Below are positions 49,729 to 57,797 of a stretch of 64,000 bases of DNA, one piece after another. This stretch comes from Streptomyces kurssanovii (GTDB lineage: Bacteria > Actinomycetota > Actinomycetes > Streptomycetales > Streptomycetaceae): the NCBI RefSeq assembly GCF_014649695.1, contig NZ_BMTN01000002.1:770559-834558 (forward strand), in the 5' to 3' direction. The position numbers and the translations under genes were made by a program. The first letter of the stretch is position 1; every line of letters starts with the position of its first letter. The notes under the pieces are model-generated. The model was not told the DNA's origin, ran no database searches, and saw nothing but the letters and a program-made list of their open reading frames with translations.

Positions 49729-51449
49729 ACTCGCCCTCGGTTCTTGACATCTGCGTCATTCAGGTCGGCCCGGCTGACGGAGGCGACCGTCTCCGGGTCG
49801 AGGTCGAAGAGTGTCCGCAGCGCGTCCGCGTACCCGGCGCCGCCGGGTTCTCCGGCCAGCTGCTTGACCCGCACGGTGGGCGCGTGCAGGAGCTTGTCCA
49901 CCACGCGGCGCACGGTCTGGGTGATCTCGGCCCGCTGCTTCTCGTCGAGCCCGGTCAGCCGCCCCTCGAGGCGCGCCATCTCGCCCGCCACCACATCGGC
50001 GGCCATGGTGCGCAGGGCGACCACGGTCGGCGTGATGTGCGCGGCACGCTGGGCGGCGCCGAAGGCGGCGACCTCGTCCGAGACGATCGAGCGGACCTGG
50101 TCCACGTCGGCGGCCATGGGCGCGTCGGCCGAAGCCTCCGCGAGGGACTCGATGTCGACCAGGCGTACGCCCGCGAGGCGGTGGACGGCGGCGTCGATGT
50201 CCCGCGGCATCGCCAGGTCCAGCAGCCCGAGCCGTACCGGCCCGGCGCCGTGCGCGGTGACCGCGCGGTCCGCCTCACGCGGGGCACGGGAGCCGTTGTC
50301 GACCCATGCGCCGTGCTGGGCGAGGGAGTCGTCGAGCCCGACGGGGCACTCGGCGGCGTCCGCGACGGCGGGCTCGGTGCCCCGGGCAACATCCGCGGCG
50401 CCGAAGGCCACGGCGCTGTCCGCGCCCTGCTCCACGGCGGAGACCGGCGCGTCGGCGTCGTCGGCGGCGGGCGGCACACCGGGAAGGCCGGCGAGGTCGT
50501 CGTGGCGTCCGGGCAGCTCGGCCACCCGTCCGTCGCGCGCCGCGACGGCGGCGAGGCGGGCGACGAGGCTTCCTTCGGGAGCACGCAGGTCCTCGGGGAC
50601 CGCCGCGCCGGGGACCATGTACTGAGCGAGCGCCGCCGCGACCGACTCGGCCGTCAGCACCAGGCCCGTCGCCCCGGTGCACGACACGGCCACGTCGGCC
50701 AGGGCGAGCTCGGCGGGCACGTCGGACATGCGCACGGCGCGCGCGCTCGCGCCGCCCTCGGACAGCACCGCGGCCAGCCGCTCCGCGCGCTCCATGGTCC
50801 GGTTGGCGACGACGAGTTCCCGCACGCCGAGGCGCGCCAGCGTCGTGGCGGCGAGCGAGGACATCGAGCCGGCGCCGATGACCAGCGCCTTCCGGTCCCG
50901 CGCCCAGGTCTCGACCGGCTCGCCCGCGGCGAGCTGTTCGAGACCGAACGTGACGAGCGACTGCCCGGCCCGGTCGATCCCGGTCTCGCTGTGCGCGCGC
51001 TTGCCGACCCGCAGCGCCTGCTGGAACAGGTCGTTGATCAGCCGCCCGGCGGTGTGCAGTTCCTGCCCGAGCGCCAGCGCGTCCTTGATCTGGCCGAGGA
51101 TCTGGCCCTCGCCGACGACCATCGAGTCCAGACCGCAGGCCACCGAGAAGAGGTGGTGGACGGCCCGGTCCTCGTAGTGCACATAGAGATAGGGGGTGAG
51201 CTCCTCGAGGCCCACGCCGCTGTGCTGGGCGAGCAGCGTGGACAGCTCGGCGACGCCGGCGTGGAACTTGTCCACGTCCGCGTACAGCTCGATGCGGTTG
51301 CACGTGGCGAGCACCGTCGCCTCGGTGGCGGGTTCCGCGGCCAGGGTGTCCTGCAGAAGCTTGATCCGCGCGTCGGTGGGCAGGGATGCCCGCTCCAGCA
51401 CACTCACGGGTGCGCTGCGGTGGCTCAGCCCTACGACCAGGAGACTCAT
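49725..51449 (-). CDS. hemA: Glutamyl-tRNA reductase with central insertion
   Basis: First and rate-setting step of the C5 haem route. Residues: catalytic Cys50 in LATCNRIELY, the motif HLFSVACGLDSMVVGEGQILGQ, NADPH site VIGAGSMSSLAA (about 190-201), and VANRTMERAERLA. The 574-residue length exceeds the usual ~420-430 because of a low-complexity insert of about 120 residues (roughly 285-405) between the NADPH domain and LGLLDLAMPRDID. Such insertions are known in Streptomyces HemA, as I recall. ATG 51449 overlaps the rex stop. Haem feedback control in the family acts on this enzyme. Confidence 0.94.
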   Translation of the reverse strand: MSLLVVGLSHRSAPVSVLERASLPTDARIKLLQDTLAAEPATEATVLATCNRIELYADVDKFHAGVAELSTLLAQHSGVGLEELTPYLYVHYEDRAVHHLFSVACGLDSMVVGEGQILGQIKDALALGQELHTAGRLINDLFQQALRVGKRAHSETGIDRAGQSLVTFGLEQLAAGEPVETWARDRKALVIGAGSMSSLAATTLARLGVRELVVANRTMERAERLAAVLSEGGASARAVRMSDVPAELALADVAVSCTGATGLVLTAESVAAALAQYMVPGAAVPEDLRAPEGSLVARLAAVAARDGRVAELPGRHDDLAGLPGVPPAADDADAPVSAVEQGADSAVAFGAADVARGTEPAVADAAECPVGLDDSLAQHGAWVDNGSRAPREADRAVTAHGAGPVRLGLLDLAMPRDIDAAVHRLAGVRLVDIESLAEASADAPMAADVDQVRSIVSDEVAAFGAAQRAAHITPTVVALRTMAADVVAGEMARLEGRLTGLDEKQRAEITQTVRRVVDKLLHAPTVRVKQLAGEPGGAGYADALRTLFDLDPETVASVSRADLNDADVKNRGRV

Positions 51450-52171
51450 GCCGGCATCACCGCGGACATGTCACCGTCGGGGCCCTTACGGTTCGCGGCC
51501 TCGGCCTCTTCGCCGGCCTTGCGCTGCTCGTGGAAGGCGAGGATCTGGAGCTCGATCGAGAGGTCGACCTTGCGCACGTCCACGCCGTCCGGCACGGACA
51601 GCACGGTGGGCGCGAAGTTCAGGATGGAGGTGACACCGGCGGCGATCAGGCGCTCGCACACCTGCTGCGCGGCACCGGCGGGCGTGGAGATGACGCCGAT
51701 CGAGACCCCGTTGTCGCTGATGATCTTCTCGAGCTCGTCCGAGTGCTGCACGGGGATGCCCGCGACGGGCTTTCCGGCCATGGCCGGGTCGGCGTCGATC
51801 AGCGCGGCGACCCGGAAACCACGGGACGCGAAGCCGCCGTAGTTGGCGAGCGCGGCGCCGAGATTACCGATTCCTACGATCACAACCGGCCAGTCCTGGG
51901 TCAGGCCCAGTTCCCGGGAGATCTGGTAGACGAGATACTCCACGTCGTAGCCGACGCCCCGGGTCCCGTACGAACCGAGGTAGGAGAAGTCCTTGCGCAG
52001 CTTCGCGGAGTTGACGCCCGCGGCCGCCGCGAGCTCCTCGGACGACACCGTGGGTACGGAACGCTCCGACAGCGCGGTCAGTGCGCGCAGGTACAGCGGA
52101 AGCCGGGCGACGGTGGCCTCGGGGATTCCTCGGCTACGGGTCGCCGGTCGGTGATTTCGGCCAGTTGCCAC
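51446..52171 (-). CDS. rex: Redox-sensing transcriptional repressor Rex
   Basis: A 241-residue repressor that releases DNA when NADH rises. N-terminal winged helix (ATVARLPLYLRALTALSERSVPTVSSEELAAAAGVNSAKLRKDFSYLGSYGTRGVGY), then a Rossmann domain with VVIVGIGNLGAALANYGGF, and the C-terminal swapped helix with ILAFHEQRKAG. GTG 52171 has AGGAG four bases before it. It heads the overlapping rex-hemA-hemC-hemD operon, so it likely controls haem synthesis and itself through the site at 52248-52265. Confidence 0.96.
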   Translation of the reverse strand: MATGRNHRPATRSRGIPEATVARLPLYLRALTALSERSVPTVSSEELAAAAGVNSAKLRKDFSYLGSYGTRGVGYDVEYLVYQISRELGLTQDWPVVIVGIGNLGAALANYGGFASRGFRVAALIDADPAMAGKPVAGIPVQHSDELEKIISDNGVSIGVISTPAGAAQQVCERLIAAGVTSILNFAPTVLSVPDGVDVRKVDLSIELQILAFHEQRKAGEEAEAANRKGPDGDMSAVMPA

Positions 52172-52493
52172 GGTGCTCCTGGGGGATGAGCGAGGCTGCA
52201 GGCGGCCGTGTGTCTCAAGACCGCCCCGTCGACAGCAGGCTATGTCTTTGTGAACGCGTGCACAAAGATAGTGTCCGCTTTGTCCGCCCAAAGTGACCGG
52301 GGTCACGCGATTCGGCGGCCGGATCGAGGAACCGCGAACCGATCGTGACCGTTGGGCTACCGAAGGGCGCAAAATCGGACACTCTCCTCTCGAATACGCC
52401 CCCGAGACCGCCTGATTCCGCCTACTCTGCCCTGCCGTCACCGCCCGCCGATAGGGCCGGGACGGCGCGCCGTGGACTTCCGTGGACGCGGGG
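52172..52493. other. Regulatory region upstream of rex (322 bp, no gene)
   Basis: Holds the Rex operator at 52248-52265 and the rex promoter, which must lie around 52260-52330 on the minus strand; possible elements such as TTGGGC and TATCTT are weakly matched. The rest (to 52493) carries no reading frame that I would support. It abuts the glutaredoxin gene stop. Confidence 0.7.
52248..52265. promoter_or_regulatory. Rex operator (ROP)
   Basis: TTGTGAACGCGTGCACAA, an 18-bp inverted repeat, matches the known S. coelicolor Rex site TTGTGAANNNNTTCACAA with a single mismatch (G for T in the right half). The symmetry extends by two more bases each side. It lies about 80 bp upstream of the rex start and predicts NADH-responsive autoregulation of rex-hemACD. 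Confidence 0.88.
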
Positions 52494-52769
52494 CTATCCG
52501 GCCAGCGCGCGTCGCAGCCGGGCCGCGTCCACCTTCCAGAAGGTGTGCTGCTCGCCGTCGACGAGCACCACCGGGATCTGCTCCCAGTAGGCGCGGTGCA
52601 GCTCCTCGTCCTGGTTGATGTCCTTCTCCTCCCAGGGCACGCCCGCCTCGGCGCACACCTGCTCGACCACCGCGCGCGCGTCGTCACAGAGGTGACACCC
52701 GGGCTTCCCGATGAGGGTCACCACGTGTTCCCCGGAGTTCTTCTTCGTACGCCGCAGCAGTGGACTCAT
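52494..52769 (-). CDS. Glutaredoxin-like (DUF836) protein
   Basis: A 91-residue thioredoxin-fold protein with a CxxC active site (Cys25, Cys28 in GKPGCHLCDD), then WEEKDINQDEELHRAYWEQIPVVLVDGEQHTFWKV, which has the cis-Pro of the family. Likely a small thiol-disulfide enzyme using mycothiol-type thiols. ATG 52769. Same strand as rex, upstream of it, with a 320-bp gap, so in a separate transcript. Fits the redox theme of the neighbourhood. Confidence 0.87.
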   Translation of the reverse strand: MSPLLRRTKKNSGEHVVTLIGKPGCHLCDDARAVVEQVCAEAGVPWEEKDINQDEELHRAYWEQIPVVLVDGEQHTFWKVDAARLRRALAG

Positions 52770-52874
52770 GTGTCCATTCTGGCCGGTCCCCATTAACAGC
52801 GCGGTTGCGGACTGTTCACGCCGACGCATCCTGGCGCGTCAGGAAGTACCGAACGGACTGGCTATGCTCACGAC

Positions 52875-53816
52875 ATGGCCGCACTGGGATGGCTCACCCC
52901 GCGCAGGCGCTCCGCCACGGCACGCAGCGTGCTCGCGGGCGAAGCCGCAGCCGAGGCAGCACGGAAGTCCTCGCAGACGATCGAGGCACTCGAGGCACAG
53001 GACGTCACCGCCCCTGCCCTGGAACCGGAGTTCCCCGTCGCGGGCGACGAGCGCGCCGCCGCCTTCTTCGACCTCGACAACACGGTCATGCAGGGCGCCG
53101 CGATCTTCCACTTCGGCCGCGGGCTCTACAAGCGCAAGTTCTTCCAGCGCCGCGAACTGGCGAGGTTCGCCTGGCAGCAGGCGTGGTTCCGGCTCGCGGG
53201 CGTCGAGGACCCCGAGCACATGCAGGATGCCCGCGACAGCGCCCTCTCCATCGTCAAGGGCCACCGCGTCTCCGAGCTGATGAGCATCGGCGAGGAGATC
53301 TACGACGAGTACATGGCCGACCGCATCTGGCCGGGCACCCGTGCGCTCGCCCAGGCCCACCTCGACGCCGGCCAGAAGGTATGGCTGGTCACGGCGGCGC
53401 CCGTGGAGACCGCGACGATCATCGCCCGCCGTCTCGGCCTGACCGGCGCGCTCGGCACCGTCGCCGAATCCGTCGACGGCGTCTACACGGGCAAGCTCGT
53501 CGGCGAACCGCTGCACGGCCCGGCGAAGGCAGAGGCCGTGCGCGCGCTGGCGGCTGCCGAGGGCCTGGACCTGTCCCGCTGCGCGGCGTACAGCGACAGC
53601 CACAACGACATCCCCATGCTGTCCCTCGTCGGCCACCCGTACGCGATCAACCCGGACACCAAGCTGCGCAAGCACGCCCGGCAGCGGGACTGGCGGCTGC
53701 GCGACTACCGCACCGGCCGCAAGGCGGCCAAGGTCGGCATCCCCGCCGCGGCCGGGGTGGGCGCCCTGGCGGGCGGCACCGCCGCCGCGGTCGCGCTCCA
53801 CCGCCGCCGCCGCTGA
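52875..53816 (+). CDS. HAD-superfamily IB phosphatase with C-terminal hydrophobic tail
   Basis: A 313-residue phosphatase of the SerB/CicA-like HAD-IB type. Catalytic FFDLDNTVMQG (nucleophile Asp66, acid Asp68), WLVTAAPVETATIIARRLGLTGALGTV (motif II Thr), and CAAYSDSHNDIPML (motif IV Asp). A short Ala/Gly-rich hydrophobic stretch near the end (GIPAAAGVGALAGGTAAAVAL) suggests a membrane anchor. Divergent from the glutaredoxin gene. In S. coelicolor a similar gene lies between rex and bldN, as far as I recall. Confidence 0.88.
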   Translation: MAALGWLTPRRRSATARSVLAGEAAAEAARKSSQTIEALEAQDVTAPALEPEFPVAGDERAAAFFDLDNTVMQGAAIFHFGRGLYKRKFFQRRELARFAWQQAWFRLAGVEDPEHMQDARDSALSIVKGHRVSELMSIGEEIYDEYMADRIWPGTRALAQAHLDAGQKVWLVTAAPVETATIIARRLGLTGALGTVAESVDGVYTGKLVGEPLHGPAKAEAVRALAAAEGLDLSRCAAYSDSHNDIPMLSLVGHPYAINPDTKLRKHARQRDWRLRDYRTGRKAAKVGIPAAAGVGALAGGTAAAVALHRRRR

Positions 53817-54228
53817 CGCCGCGGTCGCGCTCCACCGCCGTCCGGGGCCGACGCCGCTGCCCTTCACCGACGGCCGACGGCCGTCGCGCGCTTCCGAACA
53901 TGTGCTCCCCGCGCGTGTCGGCGGCCAATCCACGGGTGTCACCCCTCCGGCCCCCCGGCCAGTCCTCTTGTCACGGCCCGGCCACAACTCACCGCCCGAC
54001 AAGACAGATCACGACGTAATTCGATCAACAAGTGCTCACAATGTGCGACCAGTTGCGACGCATAGACGTAACAGAAGCGACGGAAACGACGATTTGAGCA
54101 ACTGGGTGTAGCGCTGCCTGTACGAAGCGTTATTCTCCTCAGACGCAGCACGGACCATTCCACCAGTCATCACGACGGGTGAACGGTCCCGCACTGCTCG
54201 TGATGGAAGCTCTGCCTCTGGGAGTCCC
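53817..54228. other. Upstream region of bldN (412 bp, no gene)
   Basis: No protein gene is supported. From about 54000 the sequence is AT-richer than its surroundings, as expected for a developmental promoter. It contains two BldD-box-like sequences, AGTGCTCACA (54031-54040) and AGTCATCACG (54165-54174), which resemble AGTGA/TCACC half sites. bldN is a known BldD target in Streptomyces. Promoter elements are not clear. Confidence 0.5.
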
Positions 54229-55077
54229 GTGTACCCACACGTCGGGGTTGACGCCTCGGGCCTGGCTACGCTGCGCGCAGCGGTCCTCGACCACTTGCGC
54301 GGCCTTGTCCCCGCCGCGTACACCGTCCCCGCATTCGCCACCCCCGGCCTCACCGCCGGCGGCCCGGCCGCACCGTGCTACGCCCTGACCGACGGCCTGC
54401 AGAAGGGTCCCGCGCGCAGCGCCGTCGACGAGGGGCGGCGGTCGGCCGACGGACGGGCTGCGGGCAGAAGGGCGGGCCGGGGCAGTTCGGGCGCCCACGC
54501 CGCCACCCGCCGGCCCACCGCCGACAGCGACAGCGCCCGCATGATGGAACTGGTCGAGCGCGCCCAGGCGGGCGAGGCCGAGGCCTTCGGCCGGCTCTAC
54601 GACCAGTACAGCGACACCGTCTACCGCTACATCTACTACCGCGTCGGCGGGAAGGCCACGGCGGAGGACCTCACCAGTGAGACCTTCCTGCGCGCCCTGC
54701 GCCGGATCTCCACCTTCACCTGGCAGGGCCGGGACTTCGGCGCCTGGCTCGTCACGATCGCCCGCAATCTGGTCGCCGACCACTTCAAATCGAGCCGCTT
54801 CCGCCTGGAAGTGACCACCGGCGAGATGCTCGACGCCAACGAGGTCGAGCGCAGCCCGGAGGACTCGGTCCTGGAGTCCCTCTCCAACGCCGCGCTGCTC
54901 GAAGCCGTCCGTAAGCTCAACCCCCAGCAGCAGGAGTGCGTCACGCTCCGCTTCCTGCAAGGCCTGTCCGTCGCGGAGACCGCAAGGGCGATGGGCAAGA
55001 ACGAGGGCGCGATCAAGACGCTTCAGTACCGGGCGGTCCGCACCCTCGCCCGGCTGCTGCCCGACGACGCACGCTGA
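54229..55077 (+). CDS. bldN: ECF sigma factor BldN (AdsA), developmental
   Basis: RNA polymerase sigma factor needed for aerial hyphae: it directs chaplin and rodlin genes. The 282 residues have an N-terminal extension of about 100 residues before sigma region 2 (FGRLYDQYSDTVYRYIYYRVGGKATAEDLTSETFLRALRRI), and region 4 (LNPQQQECVTLRFLQGLSVAETARAMGKNEGAIKTLQYRAVRTL). In S. coelicolor BldN is made as a pro-protein cut after a similar N-terminal extension, so this copy is probably processed too. GTG 54229. RsbN, its anti-sigma factor, follows. Confidence 0.94.
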   Translation: MYPHVGVDASGLATLRAAVLDHLRGLVPAAYTVPAFATPGLTAGGPAAPCYALTDGLQKGPARSAVDEGRRSADGRAAGRRAGRGSSGAHAATRRPTADSDSARMMELVERAQAGEAEAFGRLYDQYSDTVYRYIYYRVGGKATAEDLTSETFLRALRRISTFTWQGRDFGAWLVTIARNLVADHFKSSRFRLEVTTGEMLDANEVERSPEDSVLESLSNAALLEAVRKLNPQQQECVTLRFLQGLSVAETARAMGKNEGAIKTLQYRAVRTLARLLPDDAR

Positions 55078-55177
55078 GCCGTTCCCCCTGCGACAGAGCT
55101 CCACCGTCCCCACGACCCCGTCCCCAACTGACAATCGGTGACGCCTCGATGACGCACTGGTCCGATCATCCTTCGCG

Positions 55178-55206
55178 CGTAACCCAAGTGCCACGACGCT
55201 CGTTGT
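55178..55206 (+). promoter_or_regulatory. BldN-type promoter upstream of rsbN
   Basis: CGTAAC (55178-55183) and CGTTGT (55201-55206) are separated by 17 bases. These match the BldN promoter consensus I know from chaplin, rodlin and rsbN promoters (-35 CGTAAC, -10 CGTTG). The start of transcription would be near 55213. The leader to GTG 55337 is about 120 bases. BldN thus probably drives its own anti-sigma factor. Confidence 0.78.
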
Positions 55207-55336
55207 GCGGAATGCAGGCTCCCTCTGGACGCGCCATGCCCGCAGCCACTCACTCGTTCGTGTGGATGCACTCAAGGTATGCAACCCTCCAGACCCTCAG
55301 GGGAGTCGACCGTCATGACGAGAGGAGGTGCCGCCA

Positions 55337-56521
55337 GTGATCGCGAACGTTTCGGCGCACCGGCGGGCGAACGCCTTCGCCCAGGCCTTGGAAGACCAGG
55401 CGGCCGAACAGCCCGACGAATCGGCCGAGTCCGTCCAACCGCCCGAGCACGAACGGCTGTTGACCCTGGCACACGGTCTCGGCGAACTGCCGAAGCCGCA
55501 GCTGGACCCCGAGGTCAAGGTGGTGCAGCGGGCGCAGCTCGTGGCGGCGATGGAATCGCTGCTGCAGGAAGGCAGAGGGGGTGCGTCCACGGGCCCTACG
55601 GTGCCCGAGCAGCGGACCTCGGGCCGCGGCGCGCACCGGGCATCCCCGCTCCGGAAATTGCGACCGCGTTCCCGCTGGTCGAAGGGGCTCGCCGCCGGCG
55701 GGCTGACCGTCGGTGTGGCGGCCGGAGCGTTCGGCGGAGTGGCCGCTGCGAGTTCCGACGCCCTCCCCGGTGACTCGCTGTACGGGCTGAAGCGCGGCAT
55801 GGAGGACTTCAAGCTCGGCCTCGCGGACGGTGACTCCGACCGCGGAGAGCTCTACCTCGACCAGGCGTCGACCCGCCTGAGCGAGGCCCGCCGGCTGATG
55901 GAGCGGGACCGCGGCGGCGCCCTGGACCACGAGTCCCTGAGCGAGGTCCGCCGCACGCTCAACGGCATGCGGCACGACGTCACGGAAGGCCACCGCCTGC
56001 TCAGCGCCGCATACGAGCGCGACGGGTCGCTCGCTCCGATGGCCGCGCTCAATTCCTTCTCCCGTTCGCACCGCGACACGTGGGACGGTCTGCGCGAGCG
56101 GCTGCCCGCCCAGCTGACCGACGTCGGCGACGACGTCGACTCCGCCTTCGATGCCATAGACGAACAGGTCGGCCCGCTCGAGGCGATGCTGCCCCGCACC
56201 CCGGAGAAGCACCGCGAGTCCCAGGGCCCGGGCGCCTCACAGGACTCGGGGCGCACCGCCGACCCGGGCCGTACGACGTCGAGCTCGCCCGGCGCCGACG
56301 GCGGGAGCGCCCGGCCCAGTCCGTCCGGCTCCACCTCGGGTTCGCCGAACGACGGCCTGCTCGGCGGCAACACCGGTGGTCTCCTCGATCCGCCGGAAGG
56401 GGCAGCGAGCCCCTCCCCGTCCGGCAAGGGCGCGGAGCCGCCGCAGCCGGAGATCACCATCCCGCCGCTGCTGCCGGGCATCCTCCCGGGCCTCGGTTTC
56501 GAGGCCGAGGACGACGGCTGA
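55337..56521 (+). CDS. rsbN: Anti-sigma factor RsbN
   Basis: A 394-residue membrane protein that binds and inhibits BldN. N-terminal cytoplasmic region of about 110 residues (VIANVSAHRRANAFAQALEDQ... LDPEVKVVQRAQLVAAMESLL), one membrane helix (about 115-140, SKGLAAGGLTVGVAAGAFGGVAAAS), and a DUF5667-type outer domain (LPGDSLYGLKRGMEDFKLGLA, then helical MERDRGG...) with a Ser/Pro/Gly tail. It lacks the HxxxCxxC zinc motif, as RsbN should. GTG 55337 has GGAGG eight bases upstream. Confidence 0.9.
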   Translation: MIANVSAHRRANAFAQALEDQAAEQPDESAESVQPPEHERLLTLAHGLGELPKPQLDPEVKVVQRAQLVAAMESLLQEGRGGASTGPTVPEQRTSGRGAHRASPLRKLRPRSRWSKGLAAGGLTVGVAAGAFGGVAAASSDALPGDSLYGLKRGMEDFKLGLADGDSDRGELYLDQASTRLSEARRLMERDRGGALDHESLSEVRRTLNGMRHDVTEGHRLLSAAYERDGSLAPMAALNSFSRSHRDTWDGLRERLPAQLTDVGDDVDSAFDAIDEQVGPLEAMLPRTPEKHRESQGPGASQDSGRTADPGRTTSSSPGADGGSARPSPSGSTSGSPNDGLLGGNTGGLLDPPEGAASPSPSGKGAEPPQPEITIPPLLPGILPGLGFEAEDDG

Positions 56522-56546
56522 CGCCGGCGCGAGCACCGCGCGCAGC

Positions 56547-56580
56547 TGAGGGGTGGAGCCCGGTCGGGAGCCACCCCTCA
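56547..56580. terminator. Terminator between rsbN and the acyltransferase gene
   Basis: TGAGGGGTGG (56547-56556) pairs with CCACCCCTCA (56571-56580), with CCCG/CGGG pairing in the loop. It lies between convergent genes and can end both transcripts. Confidence 0.75.
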
Positions 56581-56615
56581 CCGGTGTCCATGGCGTTCCG
56601 GCAGCGCCGGCACGG

Positions 56616-57782
56616 CTAGAAGAAGACCGAGCGGCGCTGCACCAGCAGCTTGTAGAGCGTGTGCTGGATCTGCTCCCGCACCTGGTCCGTCAGGTTGAAC
56701 ATCAGCATCGGGTCCTCCGCCGCCTCCGGCGGGTACCCGTCCGTCGGGATCGGCTCCCCGAACTGGATCGTCCACTTCGTCGGCAGCGGCACCGCTCCCA
56801 GTGGTCCGAGCCACGGGAACGTCGGCGTGACGGGGAAGTACGGGAAGCCCAGCAGCCGCGCCAGCGTCTTCGCGTTGCCGATCATCGGGTAGATCTCCTC
56901 TGCGCCGACGATCGAGCACGGCACGATGGGCACGCCCGCCCGCAGCGCAGTGGAGACGAAGCCTCCCCGGCCGAAACGCTGAAGCTTGTAGCGCTCGCTG
57001 AACGGCTTGCCGATGCCCTTGAAGCCCTCGGGCATCACACCGACGACCTCGCCGCGCTGGAGCAGCCTCTCCGCGTCCTCCGCGCACGCCAGGGTGTGAC
57101 CGGCCTTCCGGGCCAGCTCGTTGACCACTGGCAGCATGAACACCAGATCCGCGGCCAGCAGCCGCAGATGGCGGTCCGCGGGATGGTTGTCGTGCACGGC
57201 GACCTGGAGCATCAGCCCGTCCAGCGGCACGGTGCCCGAGTGGTTCGCCACCACCAGCGCCCCGCCCTCCGACGGGATGTTCTCGATGCCCTTGACCTCG
57301 ACGCGGAAGTACTTCTGGTACATCGGCCGCAGCATCGACATCAGGACATGGTCGGTGAGCTCGGCGTCGTAGCCGAACTCGTCGACCTCGTAGTCGCCGG
57401 TGATGCGTCGCCGCAGGAACGCCAGCCCGCCCGCGATCCTCCGGTCCCAGCCTCCGTCCGCCGTCACCGGCGTCTCCCCTGCGGCCGTCACGGGGGCTCC
57501 GTCCTGCTGGGCATCACCGGCGCCACCCGCGTCACCGGAAGCGCCGGAAGCCGCGGAGCGGGCGCCCCTGACCGGCTCGGCAGGGGCTGCGGGACCGGCG
57601 TCGGGGCCCGGCCCGGCCTCACCGGTCTGCGGGCCCGGCAGCGGGCTCAGCGCGGCGTCCCGCACCGCTGCCGCGTCCGCCTTGCGCCGGCCGCCGGACG
57701 CGGGGCGCCGCCGTACCGGGCGCTGCGCGCCGCCGCCGCGCGACCGGTCGTCGTCGAACGGAATGACCTTGGCGTCCGCCAT
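56616..57782 (-). CDS. Lysophospholipid acyltransferase family protein
   Basis: A 388-residue PlsC-like membrane-associated acyltransferase. The first 110 residues are Ala/Gly/Asp-rich and not conserved; then the acyl-acceptor motif NHSGTVPLDG (His181), motif II in KYKLQRFGRGGFVSTALRAG, and VGVMPEGFKGIGK with the EG motif. Probably phosphatidic acid or triacylglycerol synthesis. The upstream epimerase gene is 15 bp away on the same strand, so the two are co-transcribed. Confidence 0.88.
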   Translation of the reverse strand: MADAKVIPFDDDRSRGGGAQRPVRRRPASGGRRKADAAAVRDAALSPLPGPQTGEAGPGPDAGPAAPAEPVRGARSAASGASGDAGGAGDAQQDGAPVTAAGETPVTADGGWDRRIAGGLAFLRRRITGDYEVDEFGYDAELTDHVLMSMLRPMYQKYFRVEVKGIENIPSEGGALVVANHSGTVPLDGLMLQVAVHDNHPADRHLRLLAADLVFMLPVVNELARKAGHTLACAEDAERLLQRGEVVGVMPEGFKGIGKPFSERYKLQRFGRGGFVSTALRAGVPIVPCSIVGAEEIYPMIGNAKTLARLLGFPYFPVTPTFPWLGPLGAVPLPTKWTIQFGEPIPTDGYPPEAAEDPMLMFNLTDQVREQIQHTLYKLLVQRRSVFF

Positions 57783-57797
57783 CGTCGGCTGCGCTCC

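Noticed and set aside
49713-51842. 709-residue plus-strand frame opposite hemA
   Set aside because: HemA, with its catalytic Cys and NADPH site, is on the minus strand; the other frame has no motif.
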